Assembly (NCBI GenBank): GCA_946886245.1
Contig: CAMPIF010000305.1
Coordinates: 1 to 5,805, forward strand
DNA from: Ectopseudomonas composti
Lineage (GTDB): Bacteria; Pseudomonadota; Gammaproteobacteria; Pseudomonadales; Pseudomonadaceae
Length of the DNA: 5,805 bases
Direction of reading: 5' to 3'
Numbering within the stretch: position 1 is the first letter of the stretch; the number at the start of each line of letters is the position of its first letter. Made by a program: the position numbers and the translations under genes. The notes under the pieces are model-generated. The model was not told where the DNA came from and did not search any database. It was given only the letters and a program-made list of their open reading frames with translations. Below are positions 5,319-5,805 of the stretch, in pieces.

Positions 5319-5805
5319 ATGCCGCAGATGGACCCCGAACTGTTTGACCGTGGTCAGTTCCAGGCCGAGCTGGCCCTGAAATCCAGCCCCATCGCTGCAT
5401 TCAAGAAGGCCATCCGCGGCGCGCATGAGGTGCTGGATGCGCGTTTTCGAGCCGGTCGCGACATTCGCCGCCTGGTCGAAGACCGCGCCTGGTTCGTCGA
5501 TCAGATCCTGCAGGAAGCCTGGAAACGCTTCACCTGGAGCGAGGACGCCGACATCGCCCTGCTCGCCGTTGGCGGCTACGGCCGCGGTGAGCTGCATCCC
5601 TATTCGGATATCGACCTGCTGATCCTGCTCGACAGCAGCGATCACGAAATCTTTCGCGAGCCCATCGAAGGCTTTCTCACCCTGCTCTGGGACATCGGCC
5701 TGGAAGTCGGCCAGAGCGTGCGTTCGGTCGACGAATGCGCCGAAGAGGCGCGCGCCGACCTGACGGTGATCACCAACCTGATGGAAAGCCGCACCATCGC
5801 CGGCC
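5319..5805 (+). CDS. glnD: Bifunctional [PII] uridylyltransferase/uridylyl-removing enzyme, N-terminal 162 residues (partial)
   Basis: Glutamine sensor of the nitrogen response: adds UMP to PII proteins (GlnB/GlnK) when glutamine is low and removes it when glutamine is high, so controlling NtrB/NtrC and glutamine synthetase adenylylation. The visible part holds the nucleotidyltransferase domain start: a helical N-terminus (about 1-75), then [20 protein letters not shown] (81-100). This is the GlnD form of the nucleotidyltransferase motif, with the Gly-rich loop at 85-90, Glu91 and the metal-binding pair Asp97 and Asp99. The following [17 protein letters not shown] (124-140) is also characteristic. 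The frame stays open to the window edge. Full-length proteins are near 900 residues, with HD and two ACT domains expected beyond the edge. Start ATG at 5319 is supported by the Shine-Dalgarno. It lies 86 nt after map; no separate promoter was found. Confidence 0.95.
   Translation, partial: MPQMDPELFDRGQFQAELALKSSPIAAFKKAIRGAHEVLDARFRAGRDIRRLVEDRAWFVDQILQEAWKRFTWSEDADIALLAVGGYGRGELHPYSDIDLLILLDSSDHEIFREPIEGFLTLLWDIGLEVGQSVRSVDECAEEARADLTVITNLMESRTIAG

Noticed and set aside
4331..5320. Minus-strand open frame of 329 codons opposite map
   Set aside because: Antisense of map, with all catalytic motifs on the plus strand; Asp/His/Val-rich composition typical of a shadow frame.

Overview
The window is a stretch of core chromosome from a GC-rich gammaproteobacterium, most likely Pseudomonas. 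This rests on the gene order and on proteins such as UppS, EF-Ts and Frr, which resemble pseudomonad versions as I remember them. The species cannot be fixed from the sequence alone. No mobile element, CRISPR array, tRNA or rRNA was seen.

Layout. The minus strand carries, in transcription order from right to left, rpsB (ribosomal protein S2), tsf (EF-Ts), pyrH (UMP kinase), frr (ribosome recycling factor), uppS (undecaprenyl diphosphate synthase) and the first 59 codons of cdsA (phosphatidate cytidylyltransferase), which runs off the left edge. The plus strand carries map (methionine aminopeptidase) and the first 162 codons of glnD (PII uridylyltransferase), which runs off the right edge. rpsB and map diverge from a 281-bp intergenic region. 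That region holds an extended -10 promoter on each strand and a structured 5' leader for rpsB.

Transcription units. rpsB and tsf are separated by a strong hairpin with a T tract on the minus strand. tsf and pyrH are separated by a second long hairpin. In both, G-U wobble pairs complete the stem only in minus-strand RNA, so these look like terminators or attenuators of the minus-strand operon. From pyrH onward the genes are tightly packed: pyrH/frr overlap by 4 nt (ATGA), frr and uppS are 17 nt apart, and uppS/cdsA overlap by 1 nt (TAATG). On the plus strand, map and glnD are separated by an 86-bp gap filled largely by an imperfect GC-rich inverted repeat.

How the genes work together. S2, EF-Ts, Frr and Map serve translation (30S assembly, EF-Tu recycling, ribosome recycling, N-terminal Met removal). 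PyrH feeds pyrimidine nucleotides. UppS and CdsA make the lipid carrier for the cell wall and the CDP-diacylglycerol precursor of phospholipids. GlnD senses glutamine and controls PII. This is a conserved growth-related neighbourhood. I found no new biological system in it. The points worth a second look are regulatory RNA structures, the map-glnD repeat and an unusual segment in Frr. No gene-free stretch exceeds 300 bases.
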